The position numbers and the translations under genes are program-made. A DNA stretch of 64,000 nt from Arenibacter troitsensis (GTDB lineage Bacteria; Bacteroidota; Bacteroidia; Flavobacteriales; Flavobacteriaceae), in NCBI RefSeq assembly GCF_900177645.1, contig NZ_FXAO01000001.1:1075820-1139819 (forward strand), in the 5' to 3' direction. Within the stretch, counting starts at the first letter, position 1. Every line of letters begins with the position of its first letter. Below are positions 46,841-54,823 of the stretch, piece after piece. Under the pieces are notes generated by a model that worked only from the letters and a program-made list of their open reading frames with translations, was not told the DNA's origin and did not search any database.

Positions 46841-46899
46841 TGTCACACTATTAGGCTACATTTAGACAAAATCTAAAATCATTGGAAACTTTTTAATTA

Positions 46900-47580
46900 A
46901 TGAATCTTGAAAATCATTACAAAAAACTTTACGAAGAATCGGTAGGTAAAATTGCTTCAGACCATTATGAAATTGATAATTTAATAGAATCCGACAAAGA
47001 TAATAGGTTTGGAATAACACTTTTGGTAAGGCCTCCTATTGAAGTTAAATACCGGATACAGGAATTCCTTGAAATATTCAAGAAAATTGAACCAAATCAA
47101 TATTACTATCCAAATACTGATATTCACATTACAGTTATGTCAATTATTTCTTGTTATGAGGGGTTTGATATAGAAAAAATTGATTTACCAAAGTATATTA
47201 AATTAATTGAAAAATGCACTTTTGAAAAAAAAGAAATAAATATTGCGTTCAGGGGCATTACCGCTTCTCCTTCAGGTATAATGATTCAAGGGTTCATGGA
47301 TAATAACGGATTAAATAATATTAGGGATAAATTAAGAAAAGAATTTAAAAACTCTGATTTAGAACAAAGTTTAGATAAAAGATATTCAATACAAACAGCC
47401 CATGCAACTATTATTCGATTTAAAGCGGAAATCAAGCAGAAAGGAAAATTTTTGCAGGCTTTGAACGAAAATATTAACTATGATTTTGGCACTTTTAAAG
47501 TAAATAAATTTGAGCTCGTTTACAACGATTGGTATCAAAGTGAAAAATATGTGAAATTGATTCATGAATTTGTGATATAA
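46900..47580 (+). CDS. 2H phosphoesterase (2'-5' RNA ligase/cyclic phosphodiesterase-like)
   Basis: 226 residues, cytoplasmic. Two H-x-T/S motifs define the 2H fold: H76 in DIHITVMS and H168 in AHATIIRF. Spacing (about 92 residues) and the surrounding strands (RFGITLLVRPPIEVKYRIQE; IMIQGFMDNNGLNNIRDKLR) fit the superfamily. Such enzymes act on 2',3'-cyclic phosphates or 2'-5' linkages of RNA or nucleotides; the precise substrate is open. First gene of the AT-rich island, with its own upstream boundary repeat and no operon partner. Confidence 0.85.
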   Translation: MNLENHYKKLYEESVGKIASDHYEIDNLIESDKDNRFGITLLVRPPIEVKYRIQEFLEIFKKIEPNQYYYPNTDIHITVMSIISCYEGFDIEKIDLPKYIKLIEKCTFEKKEINIAFRGITASPSGIMIQGFMDNNGLNNIRDKLRKEFKNSDLEQSLDKRYSIQTAHATIIRFKAEIKQKGKFLQALNENINYDFGTFKVNKFELVYNDWYQSEKYVKLIHEFVI

Positions 47581-47616
47581 AAAAAGTAGCCCAGGAACGC
47601 CTCCTATGAAAGGCAC

Positions 47617-47859
47617 TTGTCCATCCGGATAGTATGTTCTCTTTTCAGTTTCATTGCGAACCAAAACTTACCACTTATAGAAGCTTGTTACGGACAAATC
47701 TTTCTTCTAAGTGAGATAAATGATCTTATGGATGAGTATGGAATACCATCGGAGGAAAAATGTCAAGCAGAGGAAAGATTAAAGTATCATAAATACATAG
47801 AAGCCCAGGTATGTGATGATTCAATAATAAATGAATATATAACAAAGCCTAATAACTAA
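47617..47859 (+). CDS. Possible truncated small gene
   Basis: 80 codons. The second half (NLPLIEACYGQIFLLSEIND, LMDEYGIPSEEKCQAEERLK, YHKYIEAQVCDDSIINEYIT) is convincing protein sequence. The first 16 residues look like joined non-coding DNA, so this is probably the C-terminal part of a gene whose start was lost when DNA was rearranged. Its stop codon lies inside a repeat motif (CCTAATAACTAAG), as happens to other island genes. No family recognised. Confidence 0.4.
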   Translation: MSIRIVCSLFSFIANQNLPLIEACYGQIFLLSEINDLMDEYGIPSEEKCQAEERLKYHKYIEAQVCDDSIINEYITKPNN

Positions 47860-47935
47860 GTCTTTGTGTGGTAGGTATTACCTATTTTAATAAACTAGAG
47901 GGAGTCCAACTTGAAGACCGTGTTGCCAGAACCTA
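47846..47935 (+). repeat. Gene-end repeat, copy B1
   Basis: CCTAATAACTAAGTCTTTGTGTGG ends the small gene; about 60 bp on comes TTGAAGACCGTG. The same order (TAATAACCAAGAAGTCTTCG, later TGAAGACCGC) recurs at 52090-52175. GTCTT and AAGAC can pair, so each copy may fold as a long hairpin. Cassette-end (attC-like) nature inferred. Confidence 0.55.
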
Positions 47936-48086
47936 GTCTTGTTTCCGCTCCTCATGTGGCCTGCTAAGTCACAATGTTTTCCAGTTATTAGTGTCAACTG
48001 GTTATTTTTGAGAGTTGGCGCCAATTAAGGAAAACAAGTAAAAAATCACACAGCACAAAGTGAAAATCCCTAAATTGGTAAGAATT

Positions 48087-48245
48087 AAAATAGTAATTCC
48101 AATAGCAAGGGTAGCGCAAAACCGAGACCAGCACAGTCATTCCATCCAAATGCTGTAAAATAGGTATCGTACAAATCCTGCCAAATTAATTCGGTAAGAG
48201 TTTTTTGCATTGGGTCTAATGTATCTTGGCAGTCATTGAAAAAAA
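48087..48245 (+). repeat. Island repeat, long form copy R1
   Basis: From AATTCCAATAGCAAGGGTAG through CGCAAAACCGAGACCA to AGAGTTTTTTGCATTGGGTC and TTGGCAGTCATT. It matches R2 (50237-50395) over roughly 135 bp. Its last 45 bp align with the tails of R3, R4 and R5, including TTGGCAGTCATT shared with R3. It ends about 20 bp before the amide hydrolase gene. On the minus strand this copy has an open, protein-like frame (QDLYDTYFTAFGWNDC), so a decayed gene is an alternative origin. Confidence 0.7.
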
Positions 48246-48263
48246 CAGGAATAACCACTAGAA

Positions 48264-49091
48264 ATGAGGAAAACACAACTAATTCTAATAACATTTTTGG
48301 GATTTTTATTGATTCCAAACATATCAACAGCTTGTTCAGTACTATACTATATTGATTCAAATACAGGAAAAATATATGCCGTCAATAGTGAAGATTATTG
48401 GTTGGACGTTGATGCGTACATTCGAATAGAACCTAAATCAAAAAAAGAATATGCCAGACTATGGTATGGTTGGGAGAACTTTGCCCAAGGTGGAATCAAC
48501 GAAAAAGGACTTTTTTTTGATGCTGCTGTAACACCTGAACAAGAAAAAATAAAGGGTTATGGAAATCCAACAAGCAATTTGGGAGACAACATCTTAGCTA
48601 ACTGTTCTACAGTTGAGGGTGCATTAAAATTTTTAGAAACAGAAAAAATTGCGTTGAACAAGAGCCATATGATGTTTGGCGATAAAACAGGAAAAGCTGT
48701 TATAGTCGAATGGGTAAATGGAGAGCGGAAGCTTCATTGGATTAAGGACAACAAATTAATAATGACAAATTATTTATTATCAGAACCTAAGGCGGGAAAT
48801 TATCCTTGTTATCGGTATAACAGTATCGAAGAAAGAATTTCTGAAATGGAGAAAAGTGGAGAAGAAATTAATCTTTTAAAGGTCGGTAATACTTTCGGAC
48901 AGGCAGGTCAACCACCAAGAGCGGACGAAAATAATCGAGTTGGTGGAACGGTATATACTTCATTCATTAATCTTACAGATATGGAGTTTGTACTTTCCTA
49001 TAAACTCAGTAATAAAAATGTGGTAAAGCTAAATTTGAGCGAAGAATTCTTAAAAGAGAAAGGACAAAAAATCAAACTGACAGAAAAATAA
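48264..49091 (+). CDS. Secreted Ntn-hydrolase, linear amide C-N hydrolase (choloylglycine/C45-like)
   Basis: 275 residues. Signal peptide MRKTQLILITFLGFLLIPNI then STA ends exactly before C24 (CSVLYYIDSNTGKIYAVNSE). In this superfamily the N-terminal Cys exposed by processing is the nucleophile, so signal cleavage itself may activate the enzyme. NSEDY near 42 and the later FAQGGINEKGLFFDAAVTPE and MTNYLLSEP fit penicillin-V-acylase / acyl-CoA:6-APA-acyltransferase-like enzymes. Substrate could be an amide such as a bile-salt analogue, N-acyl amino acid or homoserine lactone; unknown. Single gene in the island, right after repeat R1. Confidence 0.82.
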   Translation: MRKTQLILITFLGFLLIPNISTACSVLYYIDSNTGKIYAVNSEDYWLDVDAYIRIEPKSKKEYARLWYGWENFAQGGINEKGLFFDAAVTPEQEKIKGYGNPTSNLGDNILANCSTVEGALKFLETEKIALNKSHMMFGDKTGKAVIVEWVNGERKLHWIKDNKLIMTNYLLSEPKAGNYPCYRYNSIEERISEMEKSGEEINLLKVGNTFGQAGQPPRADENNRVGGTVYTSFINLTDMEFVLSYKLSNKNVVKLNLSEEFLKEKGQKIKLTEK

Positions 49092-49249
49092 CGAATCGCA
49101 AACATCACCTATTCGCAAGTGGGGGTTTTGTACTTCGTAGGACAGGAAAGTGGTAAATTTAAAGTTCAGTTCTTCTTAGGGAGTTCAGTAATTAAAATCC
49201 CTGCCTGCCTATAGCTGCGATGCGTTACAGCCAATTTAACAAACTTAAA

Positions 49250-50014
49250 ATGTCAATAACCAAGGAATCTGAATTAATAGGAATGAAAAGAGTTAGTGAA
49301 GTTGTCGGAACTACACTAAAATTGATGAGGGAATATGCTAAAGTTGGAATGTCTACCAAAGAATTGGACGATTATGGAGGTGAAATTTTAAAGAGTTATG
49401 GAGCGAAATCCGCACCATACGAAACCTATGGATTCCCCGGCTATTCCTGTATAAGTATAAATGAAGAAGCGGCTCACGGAATACCATCCGAGAAAAAAAT
49501 ATTGAAAGAAGGAGATTTAATTAATATTGATGTATCGGCAGAACTAAACGGATTTTGGTCTGATAATGGTGGCTCTTTTGTTCTTGGAAAAGACATTCAT
49601 AATCACCAACCTCTTGTAAATGCTTCTAAAAATATTTTACGCAAAGCAATAGGCAATATTAAAGGCGGAGTAAAAATTTCTGAAATTGGATATTTAATAG
49701 AAACAGAAGCTAAAAAGTTGGGATTTAAAGTAATTAAAAATTTGGCCGGTCACGGAGTTGGTAGAAGTTTACACGAAGAACCTGAGAATATTTTAAATTA
49801 TAGAGTTAAAAGTAACAGCGAACGATTTAAGAAAAATACAACGGTAGCAATAGAAACTTTCATTTCAACAAAATCAACTGTTGCTGTGGAATTAAATGAT
49901 GGTTGGACTTTGGTTGGCAACAAAGGTGGTTTTGTAACACAGCACGAACAAACTATATTAATCACGGATAAAGACCCTATGATTTTGACTGAATCAAATG
50001 GGATTTGGAATTAA
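49250..50014 (+). CDS. Methionine aminopeptidase-like M24 metallopeptidase
   Basis: 254 residues from ATG 49250 (MSITKESELIGMKRVSEVVG), preferred over the upstream ATG at 49220. All five metal ligands are readable: D94 (INIDVSAE), D105 (SDNGGSF), H168 (LAGHGVGRSLHEEP), E202 (AIETFIST), E233 (QHEQTILI). YETYGFPGYSCISINEEAAH then GIP is the MetAP type I hallmark. A housekeeping map gene is expected elsewhere (in the ribosomal-protein region), so this is probably a second copy carried by the island. It could be resistance to a MetAP inhibitor or a role in processing a special peptide; both speculative. Confidence 0.88.
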   Translation: MSITKESELIGMKRVSEVVGTTLKLMREYAKVGMSTKELDDYGGEILKSYGAKSAPYETYGFPGYSCISINEEAAHGIPSEKKILKEGDLINIDVSAELNGFWSDNGGSFVLGKDIHNHQPLVNASKNILRKAIGNIKGGVKISEIGYLIETEAKKLGFKVIKNLAGHGVGRSLHEEPENILNYRVKSNSERFKKNTTVAIETFISTKSTVAVELNDGWTLVGNKGGFVTQHEQTILITDKDPMILTESNGIWN

Positions 50015-50018
50015 AAAC

Positions 50019-50066
50019 TGGCTACAATAACTAAATGTTCGTTTGGCTGTTACGGCCAAACATGTA
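50019..50066 (+). repeat. Cassette-end-like hairpin after the M24 gene
   Basis: Opens with GGCTACAATAACTAAATG five bases after the stop, then a stem GTTTGGC-TGTTACG-GCCAAAC. The opening matches TGCTACAACAATG after GH105. Could act as terminator, recombination site or both. Confidence 0.5.
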
Positions 50067-50236
50067 CACCGTGTTAACCAAACCCGAGTGTCGTGCTCCA
50101 GAATTATGTTACTTGCCAATTCTTATTGTATTCCCGTTATGGGTGCCATCCATTCCGTTTCAATCTGTTCCTGTTAAGGTTAGTAAAAAAAAATCTCCCC
50201 TAGAACAAAGCAAAACTTCCTATATTGGCAATAAAT
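50067..50236. other. Short intergenic stretch
   Basis: No gene; a 67-codon frame on the plus strand here (from 50035) overlaps the hairpin and is unlikely to be coding. Leads into repeat R2. Confidence 0.35.
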
Positions 50237-50395
50237 AAAATGATAGTTCCAATAGCAAGGGTAGCGCAAAACCGAGACCAACCCAGTTATTCCCTCAAAA
50301 CACTGTAAAATGGTTATCGTACAATCCCTACCAAAATAATTCGGCAAAAGTTTTTTTCGCATTGGGCCTATAAAAGAAATATGGTATCTTGTTAC
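50237..50395 (+). repeat. Island repeat, long form copy R2
   Basis: Homologous to R1: GTTCCAATAGCAAGGGTAGC through AAAGTTTTTTTCGCATTGGG then CCTATAAAAG. Several indels relative to R1 break the minus-strand frame seen there. It ends about 30 bp before the HEAT-repeat gene. Confidence 0.7.
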
Positions 50396-50427
50396 TATAT
50401 TAGTACATAAGGGCACATTAGAACGAA

Positions 50428-52080
50428 ATGAAGAAACACATCAGAATTTTAGTAATATTTTTAATTTCAATCGCTTCATTCGGACAGAATATTGACGATT
50501 TTAAAAAGGACTTTAAAAAAGTAACCGAAACTGAATTTAGTGAGTCCGAATTGAATGAAATGTTCAGAACGTATTCCAATTTACTAATACCTCATAGTGA
50601 CATAACTCAACTTACTGCAAGTTTAAAAAACGAACGAATAGTTCAATATCCACTTACTGAATTTAAAGAAACAGATGATTATAAAAATAACATCCAAACT
50701 TTATTAAATTCAGAAAACCCATACAAAAGGTTACTTTCTTATTTAGTAATTGCAGGAGCCGGAGATAAAAACTATGAAAAGGAACTTTTAGAAAAATTAA
50801 AAACAGAGAAAACTAAAGGCAACCTAATTTGGTCTGGAATGGCATTAATGTATTTACAAACGAACCACACAACACCGCTTTTTGATTTTCTAATCGAGAA
50901 TGAGAATTTTGGAGACAGTCATATGATTCCTATGTATTTTCAACTAAATAAAGATTCACTTCAAAATACAGCTTACAATAGAATTAATAGTACAAACTTA
51001 AAAGCTAAAGTTCTGTCTGCACAATTACTTTCAAAAACAGGAAAGAATGAAAAAACCGAAAAATTATTACTTGATGCAGTAAGGAATTGGGACTATAACA
51101 TAAAAGGTTATGCAATATTTTCTGTGAAAGAATTAGAAATGGGAAATCTAAAAGAAACTTTTATTCCTTTATTAGACAGCACAAAAACTCGTCCTATTGC
51201 TCTTGAAGCGTTAGCAAATAGTCCAACTAAAGAAGATGTGGATTATTTAAAGCGACTTGCTAATTCAGAAAAAGTTGTTTCTAAAGACATTTTAAATGGC
51301 TTTTTAGAATCGAAAAATCCAGAAAGTGTCAAATATTGGCTTGAACTTGTTTCAAGCAGAGAAATTCCTGAAAAATATTATTTCAATACTTTAAGAAAAC
51401 CTCTTTTGTTTTCTGATGAATTGCTAAATGATGTTCAAACAACTTTAAAAACAACAAAACACCTAACCATTCAAAAAACGTTGATTAAGGTTCTTGAAGG
51501 ACGAGAAGATTCCGCATCTGAAGAAATACTTCTGAACTATATGGACAACGAAGATTCATCTGTTCGATATTGGACTGTGGATGCTCTAAAAAATTCTAAA
51601 TCAAAAATAGTAATCGAAAAACTTATTGAATTACTAAAAAAACCTGGAAAGCGAGTTTCACCAATTACACATATCCTAATTAATAATAAGATAGATACCC
51701 TTCAAAATGTTTACACAGACATTTACAATACTTATGAAAGTTCGGAATGGAAAGGAACAGCGATAGAGTATTTATCTAAATTCCCTAAAGAAGAACACAA
51801 AGGAATTTTCAAAGACGTTATCTATAATGAAGATTCGGGTTTTTCAATGAACCAAAATGCATCAATTGGACTTGCAAACCTAAATGATAAAAGTTCAATA
51901 GACAGAATTATTGAGATAAGCGAAAAAGAAAGAGAAGGAAGTGATGGAAATTGTCAAGCCTACTTGAGAGCATTATCAAAAATTAAAGGCGATAAAGCAA
52001 AGAAATATATATTAACATTTGAAAATAGTGAATCTGAATATATTTCTGAATTTGTGAAAGAAATAATAGCAGAATGGTAA
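50428..52080 (+). CDS. Secreted HEAT-repeat protein
   Basis: 550 residues with signal peptide MKKHIRILVIFLISIASFGQ. After a helical N-terminus (about 25-130) the sequence is a ladder of helix pairs such as KAKVLSAQLLSKTGKNEKTE then KLLLDAVRNWDYNIKGYAIF, ALEALANSPTKEDVDYLKRL, and SVRYWTVDALKNSKSKIVIE then KLIELLKKPGKR: HEAT/armadillo-like repeats for protein-protein contact. Single gene, AT-rich, in the island, ending in repeat B2. Partner unknown; periplasmic. Confidence 0.8.
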   Translation: MKKHIRILVIFLISIASFGQNIDDFKKDFKKVTETEFSESELNEMFRTYSNLLIPHSDITQLTASLKNERIVQYPLTEFKETDDYKNNIQTLLNSENPYKRLLSYLVIAGAGDKNYEKELLEKLKTEKTKGNLIWSGMALMYLQTNHTTPLFDFLIENENFGDSHMIPMYFQLNKDSLQNTAYNRINSTNLKAKVLSAQLLSKTGKNEKTEKLLLDAVRNWDYNIKGYAIFSVKELEMGNLKETFIPLLDSTKTRPIALEALANSPTKEDVDYLKRLANSEKVVSKDILNGFLESKNPESVKYWLELVSSREIPEKYYFNTLRKPLLFSDELLNDVQTTLKTTKHLTIQKTLIKVLEGREDSASEEILLNYMDNEDSSVRYWTVDALKNSKSKIVIEKLIELLKKPGKRVSPITHILINNKIDTLQNVYTDIYNTYESSEWKGTAIEYLSKFPKEEHKGIFKDVIYNEDSGFSMNQNASIGLANLNDKSSIDRIIEISEKEREGSDGNCQAYLRALSKIKGDKAKKYILTFENSESEYISEFVKEIIAEW

Positions 52081-52089
52081 AAAATAACC

Positions 52090-52175
52090 TGCTCTAATAA
52101 CCAAGAAGTCTTCGTGTGGCCGGAACTGCCTGTCCCGTAATTAATTCGGGGGGCAAAAATGAAGACCGCATTTTC
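52090..52175 (+). repeat. Gene-end repeat, copy B2
   Basis: GCTCTAATAACCAAGAAGTC begins ten bases after the HEAT gene stop; GTCTTC can pair with GAAGAC about 60 bp on. Matches copy B1 (47846-47935) in order and spacing. Confidence 0.55.
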
Positions 52176-52322
52176 TCAACTACACCGGCTTTAAATGATC
52201 TGGGCATAAACCAAATTTCTTCACTATTGGTTGGTTTTATTGCTCCACAAAACCAGAAACTTCTCAAACTACGGTTTTCCATAATCTATTTTTCAAGTAA
52301 AAGTTCTTCTCTATGTCTATCA

Positions 52323-52451
52323 TAAAGTGGGCCCAGGAAGTCCATTTGGACAACAATAGGGTAGGGGCATTTATAACAGTTGGCCTCCAAATTAATACTA
52401 GGGCAAAGAAAGTTTTATTAAATTGAACCTATAAAAGAGTTGGCAGTCATT
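52323..52451 (+). repeat. Island repeat, short form copy R3
   Basis: AAAGTGGGCCCAGGAAGTCC, then AATAGGGTAGGGGCATTTAT, AACAGTTGGCCTCCAAATTA, AAAGAAAGTTTTATTAAATT, GAACCTATAAAAG and TTGGCAGTCATT. Nearly identical over about 115 bp to R4 (53855-53970). Ends 20 bp before the AraC gene. On the minus strand NLEANCYKCPYPIVVQMDFL can be read, so it may derive from a coding sequence. Confidence 0.75.
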
Positions 52452-52472
52452 TAAAACAACATCACGAAACAG

Positions 52473-53207
52473 ATGGAGTACATAGAAACAAAACCATATA
52501 AAGAATTAGAACTCTTTATTCATTGCTATTGGGAACTGAAAGGAGAAGACTCGGACAGACAATGGGAGCGAAATTTTCCAGATGGCTGTGCCGGTTTAGT
52601 AATGAACATAGGAGAAACCTGTTTGACCGATAATGGTTCTTTATCTATGGAATTCGGAAAAACCTATGTAGTTGGTGCCATGACTTCATTTAAAGACAGT
52701 TTTATCGACAGTAACACACATCTATTAGGAGTTTGTTTTAAACCTGCAATTTTTACGAATTTTTATAATTATGTAGCCCAGGATGAACTGACCGATAACA
52801 CCATCGAATTTGAAAAACCCAATTCATTTAATATTGATAAAATTCTTGCAAACCGTTCCAATTATCTAAACCAATATTTTTTAGACAGAATTAAATGCAA
52901 AGAGAACCAGCTACAATCTATAATCAGCGATATTCATTCTTCAAATGGAAAATTGAGCATTTCAGAGATTTCAAAGCGAAATCATATAACTGTGCGGCAA
53001 TTAGAAAGAAAGTTTAAATCACAAATAGGGCTTTCACCAAAAGAATATTCAAACATTATTCGCTTTCAAAATGCTTTGAACATAATTAAAAACTCAAATG
53101 AAAATCGCAGCTTATTAGATATTGCATTTGAGTGCGGCTATTATGACCATTCACATCTTAATAATGAAATCAAGCGAAATACAGGACTTTCACCAACGCT
53201 ACTTTAA
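52473..53207 (+). CDS. AraC-family transcriptional regulator
   Basis: 244 residues. N-terminal DUF6597-type domain (YKELELFIHCYWELKGEDSD, FPDGCAGLVMNIGETCL) and C-terminal double helix-turn-helix (LSISEISKRNHITVRQLERK then FKSQIGLSPKEYSNIIRFQN; LDIAFECGYYDHSHLNNEIK). Followed after 72 bp by the DHFR-like gene on the same strand with no repeat between, so both form one unit. Control of that neighbour is likely but not shown. Confidence 0.88.
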   Translation: MEYIETKPYKELELFIHCYWELKGEDSDRQWERNFPDGCAGLVMNIGETCLTDNGSLSMEFGKTYVVGAMTSFKDSFIDSNTHLLGVCFKPAIFTNFYNYVAQDELTDNTIEFEKPNSFNIDKILANRSNYLNQYFLDRIKCKENQLQSIISDIHSSNGKLSISEISKRNHITVRQLERKFKSQIGLSPKEYSNIIRFQNALNIIKNSNENRSLLDIAFECGYYDHSHLNNEIKRNTGLSPTLL

Positions 53208-53279
53208 AATGTCGCATTTATACAAAGCGCAAATGGTTGTCGAAAATTAATTTTGCAAAAACATTAATATTTAAACCAG

Positions 53280-53816
53280 ATGCGAAAAATATCACTTTTC
53301 ATTGCCACAAGCCTAGACGGCTATATTGCAAAACCTAATGACGACTTGAGTTTCCTAAAACTCGTAGAAAAAGAAGGTGAAGATTATGGTTACGCAGCAT
53401 TTACATCAACTATTGATACTATTATTATCGGCCGCAAAACCTATGATTATGTAGTAAAGGAAATTGGTGCTTCGCATTACGACAATGGCGAAAGAGATGT
53501 CTATGTCATTACACGCACAGAACGTCCCGATATTGGAAGAATCAAATTTCATACAGGTAATTTGAAAGAATTGGTCACCAAACTTAAAAGTGAAGAAGGA
53601 AAAAATATTTATTGTGATGGTGGTGCTGAAGTCGTTAACGAACTACTCAAAAATGACCTCATAGATGAACTTACTATTTCTCTTGTGCCCATTCTAGTTG
53701 GCAGTGGTACGAGACTATTTAAGAAAGGTAGGCCAGAGCAGCTTCTGGAATTTATAAGTGCCAAAACATTTGAAACAGGATTAACCCAGTTGTATTACAA
53801 GCGAAAAACAAAGTAA
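53280..53816 (+). CDS. Dihydrofolate reductase / RibD C-terminal family protein
   Basis: 178 residues. MRKISLFIATSLDGYIAKPN is the family start; TIIIGRKTYDYVVKE, DVYVITRTERPD, NIYCDGGAEVVNELLKNDLI then DELTISLVPILVGSGTRLFK complete the RibD_C (DHFR-like) fold. Members bind NADPH and reduce pteridine- or flavin-type substrates; many are of unknown role. The upstream AraC gene forms its unit. It could confer antifolate tolerance, but classic DHFR residues are not conserved enough to say. Confidence 0.88.
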   Translation: MRKISLFIATSLDGYIAKPNDDLSFLKLVEKEGEDYGYAAFTSTIDTIIIGRKTYDYVVKEIGASHYDNGERDVYVITRTERPDIGRIKFHTGNLKELVTKLKSEEGKNIYCDGGAEVVNELLKNDLIDELTISLVPILVGSGTRLFKKGRPEQLLEFISAKTFETGLTQLYYKRKTK

Positions 53817-53854
53817 TAATTACAAGTCTACTAAGGCCATAATAGAGTTTAAAC

Positions 53855-53970
53855 AAAAGTGGGACTAGGAAGGCCATTGTACAATAATGGGGTAGGGGCA
53901 TTTATAACAGTTGGCCTCCAAATTAGTACCAGGGCAAAGAAAGTTTTATTAATTTGAACCTATTAAAGGG
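53855..53970 (+). repeat. Island repeat, short form copy R4
   Basis: AAAGTGGGACTAGGAAGGCC, then AATGGGGTAGGGGCATTTAT, AACAGTTGGCCTCCAAATTA, GGGCAAAGAAAGTTTTATTA and GAACCTATTAAAGG: the closest relative of R3. It starts about 40 bp after the DHFR-like stop and ends 55 bp before the DinB gene. Confidence 0.75.
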
Positions 53971-54024
53971 ATATGATTAATGGATCATATCCAATTGTTG
54001 TATACTATATCCAAACTCAAATAA

Positions 54025-54546
54025 ATGAAACGAATTTTAATAATACTTGGAATTGGTTGTCTGATTTTAAGCTGTTCACAAAAAATTAATGATAAAGCGA
54101 GTATAAGAGCATTGCTTGTTCAACAATTGAAAAACACGCATTCAAATCAGGAATGGTTTGTACCAACAAAAACAGCTATTGAAGGACTTACTCATGAACA
54201 ATCAAATTGGAAAGACAGTACTGAAAATCATTCGATAGGCGAACTAGTTTCTCATTTGATTTTTTGGAACGAAGTGAACCTAAAAGCATTTAAAGGTGAA
54301 AAATTGCCTGAATTCAATAACGATGATAAGGAAACCTTTAATAAAAGTAACGCTGGGGATTGGAAAATTGCATATCGTAGGTTGGATAGTATTCAAACTG
54401 AGTGGGAGCGCCTAACCGAGAGGGCAACTGACAAACAAATTAAAGAATGGAGTTCTGAAATTGCTAATATGATATCTCACACCGCTTATCATACTGGACA
54501 AATCATCTATATCAGGAAAAAAAATGGTTGGTGGTCAAAAAAATAA
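54025..54546 (+). CDS. DinB-family lipoprotein
   Basis: 173 residues; lipoprotein signal MKRILIILGIGCLILSCS. The four-helix DinB/YfiT bundle shows the metal-type histidines: LVSHLIFWNEVNLKAFKG near residue 78 and MISHTAYHTGQIIYIRK near the C-terminus. DinB-like proteins include metal-dependent thiol transferases acting on bacillithiol or related thiols. An exported lipoprotein version is less common. Single gene between R4 and a hairpin at 54563-54589. Confidence 0.82.
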   Translation: MKRILIILGIGCLILSCSQKINDKASIRALLVQQLKNTHSNQEWFVPTKTAIEGLTHEQSNWKDSTENHSIGELVSHLIFWNEVNLKAFKGEKLPEFNNDDKETFNKSNAGDWKIAYRRLDSIQTEWERLTERATDKQIKEWSSEIANMISHTAYHTGQIIYIRKKNGWWSKK

Positions 54547-54823
54547 AAAATACAGTTTACATCAATACCTGTAAGTAATGCGGGTATTGGTAATTAACTC
54601 AATGGTTTGCATATACTTACAAAGTCCGCCAATTTTTTAGATTGGGCTTTTGAAGTAAAAACAATTATAAAACCCGCCGGTACCTAAAAGGCACGTTCGG
54701 GCGGGCAAAAACCTATAACTAATCCCAAGGTGGAAAAGCAAGTACGTGCCAGCAACGCAATGGACATAGTGAAACCGTTACCTGCAAGCTGAAAACGAAC
54801 TCTGTCTAAAATTTGAATGAAAG
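54547..54823. other. Intergenic region with hairpin and GC-rich inverted repeat
   Basis: Holds CAATACC/GGTATTG (54563-54589), a likely transcription end or cassette end for the DinB gene, and CCCGCC/GGCGGG about 54672-54706, similar in kind to the GC-rich element near 41.8 kb. No gene. Confidence 0.5.

Noticed and set aside
48085..48360. 91-codon minus-strand frame covering repeat R1
   Set aside because: Antisense to the start of the amide hydrolase and frame-broken in the sister copy R2; reported as a finding, not as a gene.
50035..50238. 67-codon plus-strand frame after the M24 gene
   Set aside because: Overlaps the gene-end hairpin and runs up to repeat R2; Pro/Cys-rich composition without protein-like features.
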